Shown: in pieces, positions 63,569 through 64,000 of the stretch | Layout: each line of letters opens with the position of its first letter | Numbering within the stretch: the stretch's first letter is position 1 | NCBI GenBank assembly: GCA_036267355.1 | Contig: DATAWG010000034.1 | Location: forward strand, 1-64,000 | DNA from: Pirellulales bacterium | Lineage (GTDB): Bacteria > Planctomycetota > Planctomycetia > Pirellulales > DATAWG01 | Direction of reading: 5' to 3' | Length of the DNA stretch: 64,000 bases | Translations under genes and position numbers: made by a program | Notes under the pieces: generated by a model | The model's input: the letters and a program-made list of their open reading frames with translations, nothing else | Database searches by the model: none | What the model was told of the DNA's origin: nothing

Positions 63569-63623
63569 GCTTGCGGTTTCGCGAGTCTGCCGCACAGCGG
63601 GCCAACGCGCGAAACCGCTAGCG
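63569..63623. repeat. Imperfect inverted repeat, third copy of the GCGAAACCGC family
   Basis: CGCTTGCGGTTTCGCG at 63569-63584 pairs with 63608-63623 with one mismatch. Same family as 8205-8268 and 48901-48965. It lies just upstream of the ABC transporter gene. Confidence 0.75.
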
Positions 63624-63735
63624 AGCCGCGTGCCGCAACAGGAATCGGCGCGTTTAGTGAACTGCGACCGCGACCGCGTCCTGCCAGATTCGCATCCCGC
63701 CTGATTCCCTCCCACCGATTTTCGCGAGTGACCGG

Positions 63736-64000
63736 ATGAATCCCAAGTCCAATGCCGTCGCGCGCTTCGAAGAGGTGACCAAAGTTTATTCCTCCGGCCC
63801 ATTCCGCGCCGGTGTGCGGGCCCTCGACGGCGTGAGCCTGTCGGTCGATGCCGGCGAAGTGTTCGGATTGGTCGGGCCGAATCGGGCGGGCAAGACCACG
63901 CTCGTGAAGATTCTGTTGTCGATCTGCCGGCCGACCTCCGGCCGCATCCTGCGGTTCGACCGGCATTGGAAAGATCGCCGCACACTGGCCCGCGTCGGCT
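63736..64000 (+). CDS. ABC transporter ATP-binding protein, truncated by window end
   Basis: Only the first 88 codons are in the window. [38 protein letters not shown] and the Walker A loop GPNRAGKTT (Arg where Gly is common) are present, followed by [16 protein letters not shown]. The rest lies outside. It is of the exporter type that works with a separate permease gene. ATG at 63736 follows a GCGAGTGACCGG sequence without a strong Shine-Dalgarno site. Confidence 0.85.
   Translation, partial: MNPKSNAVARFEEVTKVYSSGPFRAGVRALDGVSLSVDAGEVFGLVGPNRAGKTTLVKILLSICRPTSGRILRFDRHWKDRRTLARVG

Noticed and set aside
60954-63605. 883-residue minus-strand ORF opposite the TadG-like gene
   Set aside because: It is a shadow of the Thr/Tyr/Asn-rich plus-strand coding sequence; no motif or start signal.
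1-64000. tRNA and rRNA genes
   Set aside because: No T-loop with a matching acceptor stem and no conserved rRNA segments were noticed on either strand; a covariance search would be decisive.

Overview
The window reads as chromosomal DNA of a planctomycete (inference, not proven). Supporting signs are G+C-rich coding, tandem PQQ-type beta-propeller proteins, a sulfatase, an ECF sigma factor with a membrane partner and a secreted partner, a haem-binding UshA-like lipoprotein, a DUF1573 protein, IS66 and ISNCY-type remnants, and many short palindromic repeats at gene borders. No rRNA, tRNA or CRISPR was recognised.

Layout. 1-3900 is an accessory graveyard: a frameshifted deaminase-type toxin remnant, a SUKH (SMI1/KNR4) immunity-like gene, a second possible immunity gene, and 5'-truncated IS66 and ISNCY transposases. 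4000-15000 is mostly housekeeping: a MoxR/BchI-like ATPase, a Tyr-rich secreted protein, NAD(P)H-hydrate dehydratase, LarB, an M24 aminopeptidase, AccB and AccC, an MBL-fold hydrolase, TrpD and a nucleoside hydrolase. 15100-22800 holds envelope or periplasmic proteins: a protein that is about one quarter cysteine with its own terminator, two PQQ-propeller proteins, and a small secreted protein. 22900-31400 is a long minus-strand run: DUF4416, a WecA/TagO-type transferase, an O-antigen-ligase-like protein, DUF1573, the multihaem lipoprotein and TruB. 31600-39100 holds a mono-haem protein, a TlpA-like thioredoxin, a frameshifted VOC gene, a DacZ-like diadenylate cyclase candidate, the ECF sigma operon and an FGE-like protein lacking the catalytic cysteines.

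39300-45500 carries a Sua5/low-Mr phosphatase fusion, RpiB, MurE, MurF and a membrane protein. 45600-54400 carries a sulfatase, the transsulfuration pair (cystathionine beta-synthase and gamma-lyase) and a fused oxoprolinase/hydantoinase; together these suggest a sulfur and gamma-glutamyl focus (inference). 54400-59200 is a YhaN/YhaO (SbcC/SbcD-like) pair. 59700-63500 is a Tad-type cluster of two TadE-like proteins and one VWA/TadG-like protein, followed by an ABC ATPase cut by the window end.

A recurring theme is small palindromic repeats. At least five families sit between genes. Several intrude into genes: one supplies the start codon of the WecA-like gene, one overlaps the stop codon of a PQQ protein, and others sit in frame inside an O-antigen-ligase-like protein and in the linker of the oxoprolinase fusion. 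Some are known only from the copies seen here.
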